Virus record (IMG/VR): IMGVR_UViG_3300028840_004314
Coordinates: 20,486 to 84,485 of that record
Length of the DNA stretch: 64,000 nt
Origin: a virus
Reading direction: 5' to 3' (one strand)
Shown here: piece by piece, positions 34,225 to 42,325 of the stretch
Numbering within the stretch: the stretch's first letter is position 1
How the letters are laid out: each line of letters opens with the position of its first letter
Program-made: the position numbers and the translations under genes
The notes under the pieces: generated by a model
The model's database searches: none
What the model was told of the DNA's origin: nothing
Seen by the model: only the letters and a program-made list of their open reading frames with translations

Positions 34225-34428
34225 ATGAGTACTAACAATAAAATGTTGTACGTCAAGGGAAAGTTGTTCTACTGTGAATGTGGATGTAATGTATTTCACG
34301 AGTGTGTCAAAAGAGTTCCCGAGGATCCTAACGTAAAAAGATACCTCTGTAACAGTTGTGACGTCGGATATTATGGAGAAGTAGCTGATGAGTCCCCCGA
34401 AGGAGACAATCTTGGAAAAGTTGTATAA
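34225..34428 (+). CDS. Small zinc-ribbon protein
   Basis: A 67-residue protein started at the ATG 5 bases after the previous stop. LFYCECGCNVFHECVK and later YLCNSCDVGYYGE provide C-x-C and C-x-x-C pairs, a small zinc ribbon. It overlaps the SDR gene start by 41 bases. Unknown function. Confidence 0.5.
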   Translation: MSTNNKMLYVKGKLFYCECGCNVFHECVKRVPEDPNVKRYLCNSCDVGYYGEVADESPEGDNLGKVV

Positions 34429-35203
34429 CGTCAAGGGAAAAACAATCGTTCTTACTGGAGCTTCCGGGTATCTGGCTGTAGAGCTCAGTTTACATCTGTA
34501 TCACCTTGGTGCCCAGGTGATAGGTTTGGACAAGGACAAGTCAACCTCTGGTCAATACTACAAATTCTTTCAAGTGGATTTCAATAGTCCGGAGTTTCCG
34601 AAGGTGTTGGAACGTATCACAAAGGAGGAGGAACATCTGGACGTTCTGATCAATATGGCTTGGGATTTGTCGTACAACACTGGGTTTAACATCCCAGGGG
34701 CCGAGAAATATACCTACGAGCATTGGTACAGGAACTTCATGTGTATGTACTGGGCTGTTTTGACCACGACATACATAGGAGAGATGATGAAACAGGAGGG
34801 TGATGGAAGTATCATCAACATTGGTACAATGTACGCCAAGACGTGTCCGGATCCAAACATGTACATAGGTACTAGATTTCGGAATCCACCCGCCTACTCT
34901 GCCATGAAGGCGGCTTTGGCCATGTACACAAAGAGGTGTGCCGTTGATCTTGGTGTATATGGTGTCCGATGTAATGTTGTACATCCTGGAGCCTTTCCCA
35001 AGGTAAAATCCAAGGCGAATGGGAACGCTGTTGATTTAGATCATGATCAGGATTTTCTCAACAGACTAGAACGTAAGTCCCCACTGAATATAACTGGACA
35101 TCCGGCGGATTTGGTGGGGTTGATTGTTTTCTTGTGTAGTGATTGTTCCAGTTATCTAACTGGGCAGGAGATTTCCGTGGACGGAGGTTGGGACATATGG
35201 TAG
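34388..35203 (+). CDS. Short-chain dehydrogenase/reductase
   Basis: A 271-residue protein with GGAGAAG before the ATG. IVLTGASGYLAVELSLHLYH is the NAD(P)-binding T-G-x-x-G-x-[LI] start; later YSAMK is the catalytic Y-x-x-x-K, and the C-terminus GQEISVDGGW is the usual SDR ending. In nonulosonic acid gene sets such as the flagellin ptm loci an SDR lies beside the CMP-sugar synthetase, so it may modify the sugar; this is by analogy. Confidence 0.88.
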   Translation: MSPPKETILEKLYNVKGKTIVLTGASGYLAVELSLHLYHLGAQVIGLDKDKSTSGQYYKFFQVDFNSPEFPKVLERITKEEEHLDVLINMAWDLSYNTGFNIPGAEKYTYEHWYRNFMCMYWAVLTTTYIGEMMKQEGDGSIINIGTMYAKTCPDPNMYIGTRFRNPPAYSAMKAALAMYTKRCAVDLGVYGVRCNVVHPGAFPKVKSKANGNAVDLDHDQDFLNRLERKSPLNITGHPADLVGLIVFLCSDCSSYLTGQEISVDGGWDIW

Positions 35204-35285
35204 GGTGGGTGTATGGGGCCCAGGAGGCCCGGATGGCCCTGTCCTGGTCCGAGGAGGGATCCTCCAGGTTAAGGAGGTGTTTACC

Positions 35286-36104
35286 ATGTTTGACGACGTG
35301 AGACCACTTCATGGTTTGTGTAATGTTAACGTAGAATTGACGTCCAGATGCAACAAAAACTGTTGGATGTGTGGACGTCGGGAACGTGAACGTTTGCACG
35401 GGCCCCAAGAAGAAGGAGACATGACTCAGGAGACCGTTTACAAGATCGCAAATGAACTTCCTCCGGGCCTGTTGGTACAACTACACAACAATGGAGAACC
35501 GCTGGTGTATCCACATTTTGGGCACGCCGCGGCCTGTTTCAATGTGAGACACTTTACAAACATTGTTACAAACGGGAAGTTGTTGTTTCGAAAACACGAT
35601 GAAATCATAGGAAAACTGGATACTTTATCCGTGTCTGTATTTGAGAATGATCCGGAGGCGGACGCACAATACGCCATTTTGGAGGGGTTTCTTGACAAGA
35701 AGGGGGATCAGCGGCCGTTTGTTACAGCCAGATTGATAGGTAACATCCCTCCAGAACAGGAGAAATGGTATACTGATTTGGGTTTGGAGATTGTACGACG
35801 TACTCTTCACGACCCAAGAGGTAGTGTAAACTACCGCAAGGAACCCACCAAACCAGAGGCAGGTTTTTGTTGGGACATGTTTACGCGGTTGGCGATCAAT
35901 TACAAGGGGGATGTTTCGTGTTGTGTACGTTATGATCCCGAGGGGGATCTCGTTCTGGGTAATATAAACGAAACATCCCTTTATGATATGTGGTACGGAG
36001 AAAAACGACAGTACATGTTAGCCAAGCACATCCAGGGGCGACGATGTGATTTGGATTATTGTGGGAAGAAATGTCACTATTGGGGAGTGCCTACCGGTGT
36101 ATAG
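35286..36104 (+). CDS. Radical SAM/SPASM enzyme
   Basis: A 272-residue protein started at the ATG 7 bases after AAGGAGGTG, the strongest ribosome binding site seen here; an upstream in-frame ATG at 35205 has none. Residues 22-29, CNKNCWMC, form the C-x3-C-x2-C iron-sulfur cluster site. Later VSCCVRYDPEGDLVLGNI and CDLDYCGKKCHYWG look like SPASM auxiliary-cluster cysteines. Members modify peptides or sugars by radical chemistry. Placed between the SDR and NeuB genes, sugar modification is a sensible inference. Substrate unknown. Confidence 0.85.
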   Translation: MFDDVRPLHGLCNVNVELTSRCNKNCWMCGRRERERLHGPQEEGDMTQETVYKIANELPPGLLVQLHNNGEPLVYPHFGHAAACFNVRHFTNIVTNGKLLFRKHDEIIGKLDTLSVSVFENDPEADAQYAILEGFLDKKGDQRPFVTARLIGNIPPEQEKWYTDLGLEIVRRTLHDPRGSVNYRKEPTKPEAGFCWDMFTRLAINYKGDVSCCVRYDPEGDLVLGNINETSLYDMWYGEKRQYMLAKHIQGRRCDLDYCGKKCHYWGVPTGV

Positions 36105-36122
36105 GGAGGGTAGGAGAATACT

Positions 36123-36944
36123 ATGAGCTGTAAGATTGTTGCTGACATTGGAATCAATCACAATGGTGATGTGGATTTGGCGAAACAGATGATATGTATG
36201 GCCAAACAGGCCGGATGTGATTACGTCAAATTCCAAAAGAGGACCGTGGGTCTGGTGTACACTCAGGAAGAGTTAGACAAACCGAGGGAGTCCCCCTGGG
36301 GAACAACGAATCGACACCAAAAGGAGGGTTTGGAATTCACGGAGGCGGAGTATGTGGACATTGATGCCTTCTGTAACAGTATACAGATACCATGGTTCGC
36401 TTCTCCTTGGGATCGTGTGTCTGTTGAATTCCTAACACAGTTCGAGCCTCCGTACATCAAGGTGGCTTCCGCGATGTTAACAAACATTGAAGTGTTGGAG
36501 AAGATTCGGGAAACTGGAATTCCAGTGATCCTTTCCACTGGAATGTCACTACAACATGAATTGGATCAGGCTCTGGAATATCTAGGAGGTCAGGTGGAGT
36601 ACATTCTGGCTTGTACCTCCACCTATCCTACTGCCACGCATGAGATGAATCTCCGGTTCATTACCACCCTGAAGAAGCAGTATCCACACTGGAAGATTGG
36701 TTTTTCCAATCATCATCCTGGTGTATTTCACATGGCCTCCACGGTGGTTCTTGGGGCCGAGATGATTGAATTTCATATTACTCCTGGACGGTCCTTTTAT
36801 GGATCTGATCAGGCCGCCAGTATTGAGGCTGAAGGCGTTCGTAAGTTGGTGAAGTATGTACGGGATACAGAAATTGCCATGGGACACGGTGATTGGACTG
36901 TATTCCCGAATGAAATTCCGATTCGTGACAAATTACGAAAATGA
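36123..36944 (+). CDS. neuB: Nonulosonic acid synthase, NeuB-type, without SAF domain
   Basis: A 273-residue protein with AGGAG upstream. IVADIGINHNGDVDLAKQMI, DYVKFQKRT, PWFASPWD, YIKVASAMLTNIEVLE, VILSTGMS and IGFSNHHPG are the NeuB TIM-barrel motifs for condensing phosphoenolpyruvate with an N-acyl hexosamine to make Neu5Ac, legionaminate or pseudaminate. FHITPGRSFYGSDQ is the last barrel motif. Cellular NeuB proteins (about 345 residues) carry a C-terminal SAF/antifreeze-like domain that helps form the active site of the partner subunit; it is missing here. Confidence 0.93.
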   Translation: MSCKIVADIGINHNGDVDLAKQMICMAKQAGCDYVKFQKRTVGLVYTQEELDKPRESPWGTTNRHQKEGLEFTEAEYVDIDAFCNSIQIPWFASPWDRVSVEFLTQFEPPYIKVASAMLTNIEVLEKIRETGIPVILSTGMSLQHELDQALEYLGGQVEYILACTSTYPTATHEMNLRFITTLKKQYPHWKIGFSNHHPGVFHMASTVVLGAEMIEFHITPGRSFYGSDQAASIEAEGVRKLVKYVRDTEIAMGHGDWTVFPNEIPIRDKLRK

Positions 36945-36957
36945 GGAGGAGTTTAGG

Positions 36958-37554
36958 ATGTTACTGATCAACGTAGGTGGTGCGAAGGGATTCAAAAACT
37001 TTTCTGACAAGGTTAGGGATAACTGGAAGGTAATGGATGTAGATCCGAAAAAAGCGGACTACCTCTATGACGTAAACAGCACGGAGCCTATCCCATTGAA
37101 TTCTGACAGTGTGGATGGATACTACTGTTCCATGATACTGGAACATGTGGACCCAGGAATTTTACCGGGTTTATTGAAGGAATTCTATCGTACCCTAAAG
37201 CCCAATGGAAGGATTCGGGTGGTAGTTCCTGACTTTCGGTTGGCTTGTTTCCATTACTTGAACGATCCACGTTGGTTGTGGCGAAAGGATCTTCCGACTG
37301 GTGACAAAACCTTCCCGGAAACGGCCCTAGGGAAGTTAATGCCTTGGTTCTATTCCAGGGATGGAGTAGTAAAGGGTGCCATGCGCCATGGTCACAAAAT
37401 GTGTTTTGACGCGGAAACCCTGAAGCAGTTTTTTATGGGGGCAGGTTTTCGGGGTATTGTGCAAAGGGACTATAATACAAAGGATTCCATGTTTGATGGA
37501 AAGGATTTCAAGAGATACGCGGAGTGGTCCATTTACTTGGAGGCACAAAAATAG
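36958..37554 (+). CDS. SAM-dependent methyltransferase
   Basis: A 198-residue protein started at the ATG 8 bases after GAGGAGG. LLINVGGAKGFKNFSD replaces the usual SAM-binding E-x-G-x-G-x-G loop in a loose form. Then KVMDVDPKKADYLYDVNSTE, GYYCSMILEHVDP and LKEFYRTLKPNGRIRVVVPD match the type-11 methyltransferase core. Probably methylates a sugar or small metabolite of the island. Confidence 0.75.
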   Translation: MLLINVGGAKGFKNFSDKVRDNWKVMDVDPKKADYLYDVNSTEPIPLNSDSVDGYYCSMILEHVDPGILPGLLKEFYRTLKPNGRIRVVVPDFRLACFHYLNDPRWLWRKDLPTGDKTFPETALGKLMPWFYSRDGVVKGAMRHGHKMCFDAETLKQFFMGAGFRGIVQRDYNTKDSMFDGKDFKRYAEWSIYLEAQK

Positions 37555-37613
37555 GTTCTTGATCTGGTCTACATGATATATGTAGGTGAAAGTATGGGTT
37601 TAGGAGTGTACTT

Positions 37614-37991
37614 GTGGATAGAAGAAACTTCTTAAAAAGGTTAGGCGGTACCATTGGGGCTGCTTTAATAGGCGTTAACCTTTTGGAAAAGGAAACTCCT
37701 TGGTCCTCCCCTAGTTCACTTCGTATCGTAACATTGGATTCTTTAGGTTCCAGTGTTTCTACTTGTGACGTGTGTCCTCTCAAAGCCAAAAACAAATGTA
37801 TGTGTCTTTGTAGACTGGGACGTAAACAAAACCCCGAAAACATTGAAAAGTACGAAAGATGGGTAGTCACACAATACGATTCTACCACTAAAGTAGCCAC
37901 TGTGTCGGAGACCTTTCCAAAACATATTGGAAATGGTGTATACGAATTCAACGTACAAACCCTAGAGGAACAAAATGCCAAAAAATCTTGA
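37614..37991 (+). CDS. Tat-signal-like Cys-cluster protein
   Basis: A 125-residue protein with a GTG start 7 bases after AGGAG. The N-terminus MDRRNFLKRLGGTIGAALIG has the twin-arginine pattern (R-R-x-F-L) and a hydrophobic segment, as in Tat-exported folded proteins. After it, CDVCPLKAKNKCMCLCRLGR clusters six Cys and may bind metal or a cluster. The C-terminal part is mixed. If exported, a host Tat system would be needed. No family is recognised. Confidence 0.6.
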   Translation: MDRRNFLKRLGGTIGAALIGVNLLEKETPWSSPSSLRIVTLDSLGSSVSTCDVCPLKAKNKCMCLCRLGRKQNPENIEKYERWVVTQYDSTTKVATVSETFPKHIGNGVYEFNVQTLEEQNAKKS

Positions 37992-38538
37992 AGTTAACGA
38001 TCGTCACAAAATCATCGCCTCCCGTTTAGAGGAGTTAGTTCCACCCAAGTCTTCCAGACGACAACGGAAACTGGTGATCGATGTGGGATGCTACAAAGGC
38101 CGGCTGGGTTATCTTCTTCGAAAGATGAAGTACAAAACCATCGGATTCGACATTAGCGTGAAGTGTGTTGATGAATGTCGGAGATTGGGACTTAATACCT
38201 TCATCAAAGACATCACAAAACAACCATTGAAGGCCTGGCCCAAGGCGGATGCTGTTGTATGCTCCGAATTGTTAGAGCATCTTACAGAGCAAGGATTTCA
38301 TGTGGCGGTCCGCAACTTGGATTCCATGCTGGATTCGGGTGGAGTACTAATCATCACTGTGCCCGAGAAAGAGGAAGCCATCGAGAAACATTCCTTCCAC
38401 AAAAGGTATGTAACCTCCAAAATGATCAAGGAAGCCTTCCCAGAGTATGATTTATTGGAGGAATCCTTGGTTTACAAAAACGAGGGAGCCAGACTCCGTA
38501 ACAGTGCCAACCTTATGCTGGTATTCAAGAAACAGTAG
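37975..38538 (+). CDS. Class I SAM-dependent methyltransferase
   Basis: A 187-residue protein. LVIDVGCYKGRLGYLLRKMK is motif I (D-x-G-C-x-x-G); TIGFDISVKCVDECRRLGLN is the acidic motif II region; DAVVCSELLEHL and DSGGVLIITVPEKEEA complete a methyltransferase domain. Overlaps the Tat-like gene by 17 bases. The substrate is unknown. Confidence 0.8.
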   Translation: MPKNLEVNDRHKIIASRLEELVPPKSSRRQRKLVIDVGCYKGRLGYLLRKMKYKTIGFDISVKCVDECRRLGLNTFIKDITKQPLKAWPKADAVVCSELLEHLTEQGFHVAVRNLDSMLDSGGVLIITVPEKEEAIEKHSFHKRYVTSKMIKEAFPEYDLLEESLVYKNEGARLRNSANLMLVFKKQ

Positions 38539-38546
38539 GAAGTTAC

Positions 38547-39245
38547 ATGCCATTCTTTAATTACGACGATCTGATCAAGCTACAACTCCGCCGTTTGAAA
38601 AAGAAACACATCAACATGGTGGAGATAGGGGCCTTTGATGGTGTGTACCTTCAACAGTACGTGGATTGGTACAGAGGAATCACAATACATGCCATAGAGC
38701 CCTGTAAACGGAATTACTCCGCCTTGGAAAGGAGATATAGGAAATGTCGCCAGGTACATCCAGTTAACTGTGCCATATCCTCCAAGGAAGGTAAACGGGA
38801 CTTGTTTATAGTGGATCATCCTAAGTATGAAGGGACCAAGTCCTCCCAATCCAATAGTTTGTACAAGAGTTTCGCCCAGAGTAAGAAGTCATCCAAAACA
38901 CGAGTAGAACAAGTGGAGACACTTACACTGAAACACTTTTGTGCCCGTTACAAGATCGAATTACTGGACCTGTTGAAATGCAACTGTGAGGGTGGGGAGT
39001 ACGACATTTTTACCGACACACAGGCCACAGTGGATATCCTGTCACGTACTAACATAATTGACATCGTGATCCATGGGAAAAGTCCTTTGTTTATCGAGGA
39101 AAAGTACCGTCGCAAAAAAAGGGAAATCAACGCCTTGTTAAAGGATCTAGGATTTGTTATCCTGGTGGGGCCAGATCTACAAACAATAAAGAAGCTACCA
39201 TACTACCACATTCGACAAGTGTGGACTAGGGATAAATTGAAATGA
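38547..39245 (+). CDS. FkbM-family methyltransferase
   Basis: A 232-residue protein. NMVEIGAFDGVYLQQYVDWY is the FkbM SAM-binding motif, IHAIEPCKRNYSALERRYRK the second, and VNCAISSKEGKRDLFIVD with VETLTLKHFC and LLKCNCEGGEYDIF the family signature (L-K-x-D/N-x-E-G-x-E). FkbM proteins O-methylate sugars and natural products. In the sugar island it probably caps or tailors a glycan. Confidence 0.87.
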   Translation: MPFFNYDDLIKLQLRRLKKKHINMVEIGAFDGVYLQQYVDWYRGITIHAIEPCKRNYSALERRYRKCRQVHPVNCAISSKEGKRDLFIVDHPKYEGTKSSQSNSLYKSFAQSKKSSKTRVEQVETLTLKHFCARYKIELLDLLKCNCEGGEYDIFTDTQATVDILSRTNIIDIVIHGKSPLFIEEKYRRKKREINALLKDLGFVILVGPDLQTIKKLPYYHIRQVWTRDKLK

Positions 39246-39835
39246 ATTACATCGTTTGTGGTTACTATACTCTCAACACGGATTACGAGGATATGGCCAA
39301 GGATCTGATAAAGACCTTGGAGACATGGAACCTGGATTACGATATCAGAGCCATCCAGAACCGTGGTAGCTGGTATACCAACATGCAATACAAACCTACT
39401 TTCATTCGTCAAATCATGGAGGAGTATCCTGACAAGAATGTAGTGTATTTGGATTGTGATGCTGAGGTGATTCAGGATCCCAAACTGTTTCACTATTTAA
39501 CATGTGATATCGCTGTACACGTATTGGATCATTCCAAATACGCCAGGAAGAATCACAAACCTGAGATGTTGAGTGGTACCATCTTTTTTAGAAACACAGA
39601 AGGAAACAGAACATTAGTGGATGAATGGATTCGTATTTGTCGGCAGAATGACAGGATGTGGGATCAGGTGGCTTTGGTGAAAGCCATTGGAACCAAACCG
39701 TTCCACAATCTTCCTGAAGAGTACTGTGTTATTTTCGACTACATGCGTACAGTGGAAAGTCCTGTGATAGTTCATTACCAGGCTTCTAGGAAGTTCCGTA
39801 GACAGAATGGACGTGTAACGACAAGAAAGGTATAA
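39242..39835 (+). CDS. GT-A nucleotide-diphospho-sugar transferase
   Basis: A 197-residue protein, ATGA-coupled to the FkbM gene. VVYLDCDAEVIQDPKLFHYL has the D-x-D metal-binding motif, and MLSGTIFFRNTEGNRTLVDE and RMWDQVALVKAI follow as in the DUF/PF03407-type nucleotide-diphospho-sugar transferases. The last glycosyltransferase of the island. Confidence 0.72.
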   Translation: MNYIVCGYYTLNTDYEDMAKDLIKTLETWNLDYDIRAIQNRGSWYTNMQYKPTFIRQIMEEYPDKNVVYLDCDAEVIQDPKLFHYLTCDIAVHVLDHSKYARKNHKPEMLSGTIFFRNTEGNRTLVDEWIRICRQNDRMWDQVALVKAIGTKPFHNLPEEYCVIFDYMRTVESPVIVHYQASRKFRRQNGRVTTRKV

Positions 39836-39839
39836 AGAA

Positions 39840-40214
39840 ATGAAAGAAGATCCGTGTAAAGAGGAAAAGTTGAGGAGATATGGACATCCAAAGTTCTATG
39901 AGTTGTTGGACGGTATGGCAAAACTGCATAGTGAGAAGAATCATGACTATGCGGGAACAGATGATCCTCTCAAGAATTTGAGGTCCTCCACCCGCCTGGG
40001 TTTGGAACCATTCATGGGCGTGTTGGTTCGTCTTCAAGACAAGTGGAGTCGTTTGGAATCCTACGCCAAACAGGGAAATCTCCTTGTAAAGGGAGAGGGT
40101 GTAGAGGATACGCTTATGGATAACGCCGTGTATTCCTTGTTGGCTATCATATTGTTACAGGAGGCCGGCGAGAAACAACAAGCCCAGGAGTCTGATCAAT
40201 CCGAGGACAAATAA
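39840..40214 (+). CDS. Nucleotide-modification-associated (DUF1599/MazG-like) protein
   Basis: A 124-residue helical protein. KLHSEKNHDYAGTDDPLKNL and FMGVLVRLQDKWSRLESYAK match, in outline, phage proteins of the DUF1599 nucleotide-modification-associated type with an all-alpha pyrophosphatase-like fold. A C-terminal acidic/Gln tail follows. A nucleotide-pool role is inferred only by family resemblance. Confidence 0.5.
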   Translation: MKEDPCKEEKLRRYGHPKFYELLDGMAKLHSEKNHDYAGTDDPLKNLRSSTRLGLEPFMGVLVRLQDKWSRLESYAKQGNLLVKGEGVEDTLMDNAVYSLLAIILLQEAGEKQQAQESDQSEDK

Positions 40215-40215
40215 C

Positions 40216-40671
40216 ATGAAATTCTATCTCGCACATCCAACGGCCGCAAAAAAGGTGATTCGTCAATGGCAACTGAGGGTGGAAAAGGAAACCTCCCTTC
40301 GGTTTTTGAATCCTTTGTTTGATATCGAAGAGGGGATGGGGGATTTTCATGGAAACCTGTTCAAGAGTAAGGAGTTGGTGGAGGCCGATTTGGCCGCCAT
40401 CTGCAAAGCGGATGGTATTGTTTCCTTTGTGCTGGATAGAAAGCACTGTTCCACTAACTGGTTCTCCAGAATATGGTGGACGATATTCAATCGTCCAGTG
40501 TATTCCTATGGAACTCCGATGGAGATTTATCAGGGGATGTTGAAAGAACACCACTACATAATTTGTTTGAACAACCAGCATCTTCATCCGTGGATCATGA
40601 CCATGGGAAAGAAAGTATTTCGATCTACAAAGGAGTTTGAACGATTTATCGTTACGGAGTTGGGCCAGTAA
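40216..40671 (+). CDS. Nucleoside 2-deoxyribosyltransferase-like protein
   Basis: A 151-residue protein starting 1 base after the previous stop. MKFYLAHP at the start and ADGIVSFVLD followed by YSYGTPMEIYQGML match the fold of nucleoside 2-deoxyribosyltransferases (Y-L-A-x-P, then a D-x-x-V strand and G-T-x-x-E). It would act on nucleosides or nucleotides. The family is broad and the catalytic Glu is probable, not certain. Confidence 0.5.
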   Translation: MKFYLAHPTAAKKVIRQWQLRVEKETSLRFLNPLFDIEEGMGDFHGNLFKSKELVEADLAAICKADGIVSFVLDRKHCSTNWFSRIWWTIFNRPVYSYGTPMEIYQGMLKEHHYIICLNNQHLHPWIMTMGKKVFRSTKEFERFIVTELGQ

Positions 40672-40695
40672 ACGAGGTTACACCTAGGAATAGCT

Positions 40696-42075
40696 ATGCC
40701 ACAACTAAATCCAAAAATCGAACAAAAGGTCCTGAAGTACATTCAGAAAAATCTGACCGCCTCCGGAAAACTTCCGAAGCCCATCATACAGGTGGCGAAT
40801 CAGTTTGGTGTACACAGACAAACCCTCTCTAAAATGATCAAACAGGTGAAGGACGGAAAGGCCCCTGGTGTTGTTACTCAAGAGGAGAAACTTCCAGTTA
40901 CGGAATGTGAAAAGAATTACAAGGAGGATACTGGTAGTGTCACTACCAGATCTCTTCACATTCGAACAGCCGAGGAGGCCTTGAGATACGCCGAGGTGGA
41001 TACCGATGTATGGGAGATCGACAGATACATTGTCAACTCCTGGGAAGTAACCACCAAGCTCCAGAAGTACAAACAAACGTCCAGTGGAGATACTGTGCGG
41101 TTGGATGACGAAGTGGGAACCTACACCAACTACCAGGTGAAGGTGTGGCTTCGAAGAAAACAAAAGGAAGTCCGAGCCATGGAGGTCCTACTCACGGACT
41201 TATCCAAACAAGGGAAGAAAACACTTACTCCCTATCAGTTCAAGATTCCCAAAAAACCGAGGAGACAATTGGAGATCTCCGTGGTCGATCCTCATCTTGG
41301 TTTGAGATGTCACAAAGGAGGATCCGACCACAACTGGAGTATGGATGAATGTGAACAAACCGTGAAGGATATGGTTGAACATGTTCTGGCCGACGTGAAG
41401 CCATTCGGTCCGTTTGAAAAGATCATCTTTCCCTTCGGAAACGACTTCCTGCACGTGGACAATGTATGGGGTTGTACTACACAAGGTACGAACCAAAGTG
41501 AGGCGGAGGCCTGGCAACACATTTACATCAGGGCGGAGAAGTTGGTGTTATGGATTACTGAACGACTGCGGAAGGAGGCCCCACTAAAGATCATTACTGT
41601 TCCTGGAAATCACGATCGACAAAGTGCCTTCACAATGGGACGATTGTTACAGGCGTACTACCATCAGTTTTGTCAGGTGGAAGTACTGTGTGACGCCAGC
41701 CCATACAAGTTCCACAAGTATGGTGTTAACTTGATTGGGTTCGAGCACGGACACAGTATCAAGAACACTGTACGATTGGCGGCCTTGATGGCAAACGAGT
41801 GTAGAGACATTTGGGCCAGCACATGTTACCGTGAATGGCATCTAGGAGATCAACACAGGAAAGGATCCTCCAAACCGTCCATGATGGAAGAACAAGGAGT
41901 GAGTATCGAGTTCCTCCCTGGACTTACTCCACCCAATGAATGGCATCGCTTGAAATCCTTCAATTGGCAGAAGCGGGCTGGGCTGGGTTTTGTGTGGGAT
42001 TACGACGCCGGACTCAAGGCCCGGGTCAATGTCAATATGGATTCCTACAGCGGTACAATAATGAGGCCAAAATAG
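40696..42075 (+). CDS. Metallophosphoesterase with N-terminal DNA-binding-like region
   Basis: A 459-residue protein. Residues 15-50 (ASGKLPKPIIQVANQFGVHR) resemble a helix-turn-helix. From about residue 190, DPHLGLR, GNDFLHVDN, IITVPGNHDRQSAFTMGRLL and GFEHGH are the calcineurin-like phosphoesterase metal motifs (D-x-H, G-D/N-x-x, G-N-H-D, G-H-x-H form varied to GFEHGH). Might be a DNA exonuclease or phosphodiesterase. Last gene before the convergent boundary. Confidence 0.8.
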   Translation: MPQLNPKIEQKVLKYIQKNLTASGKLPKPIIQVANQFGVHRQTLSKMIKQVKDGKAPGVVTQEEKLPVTECEKNYKEDTGSVTTRSLHIRTAEEALRYAEVDTDVWEIDRYIVNSWEVTTKLQKYKQTSSGDTVRLDDEVGTYTNYQVKVWLRRKQKEVRAMEVLLTDLSKQGKKTLTPYQFKIPKKPRRQLEISVVDPHLGLRCHKGGSDHNWSMDECEQTVKDMVEHVLADVKPFGPFEKIIFPFGNDFLHVDNVWGCTTQGTNQSEAEAWQHIYIRAEKLVLWITERLRKEAPLKIITVPGNHDRQSAFTMGRLLQAYYHQFCQVEVLCDASPYKFHKYGVNLIGFEHGHSIKNTVRLAALMANECRDIWASTCYREWHLGDQHRKGSSKPSMMEEQGVSIEFLPGLTPPNEWHRLKSFNWQKRAGLGFVWDYDAGLKARVNVNMDSYSGTIMRPK

Positions 42076-42079
42076 GATT

Positions 42080-42187
42080 CCTGGGCCCCTCCTGGGCCCC
42101 TCCTAGGGCTTAGGGCATATGGGGCAACCCCTAGGGCCCTCCTAGGGCGTATGGGCCTCCTGGGCCCCTCCTGGGCCCCTCCTAGGG
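42080..42187. repeat. GC-rich palindromic direct-repeat array
   Basis: Two identical 29-base copies start at 42080 and 42159. Each reads CCTGGGCCCCT twice, followed by CCTAGGG. GGGCCC and CCTAGG palindromes fill the spacer as well. The array lies between the ends of two convergent operons. It can fold into strong hairpins on either strand, so it may block read-through; any protein or replication role is open. Confidence 0.75.
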
Positions 42188-42287
42188 TCGGGAAAGGGCT
42201 GATACCTAAGGGCTTAGGGGCAAGTAAAAAACCTCCCCTAGGGGCGGCCTGGGATCGGAAAATAGCACTCATCCCTCTACCTGGGTT

Positions 42288-42325
42288 GGGGACGTCGATT
42301 TGGGCGTCCCCTTCCTTTCCCTTTA
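42288..42325. terminator. Stem-loop terminator between convergent operons
   Basis: GGGGACG at 42288-42294 pairs with CGTCCCC at 42305-42311, 10-base loop, followed by a T/C-rich run (TTCCTTTCCCTTT). It lies downstream of the metallophosphoesterase gene, on the plus strand, and just before the last minus-strand stop. The trailing T-run is imperfect, so efficiency is uncertain. Confidence 0.5.

Noticed and set aside
42045-42272. A 75-codon minus-strand frame through the palindromic array
   Set aside because: Pro/Arg/Gly-rich by base composition only, no start signal, and overlaps the end of the metallophosphoesterase gene.
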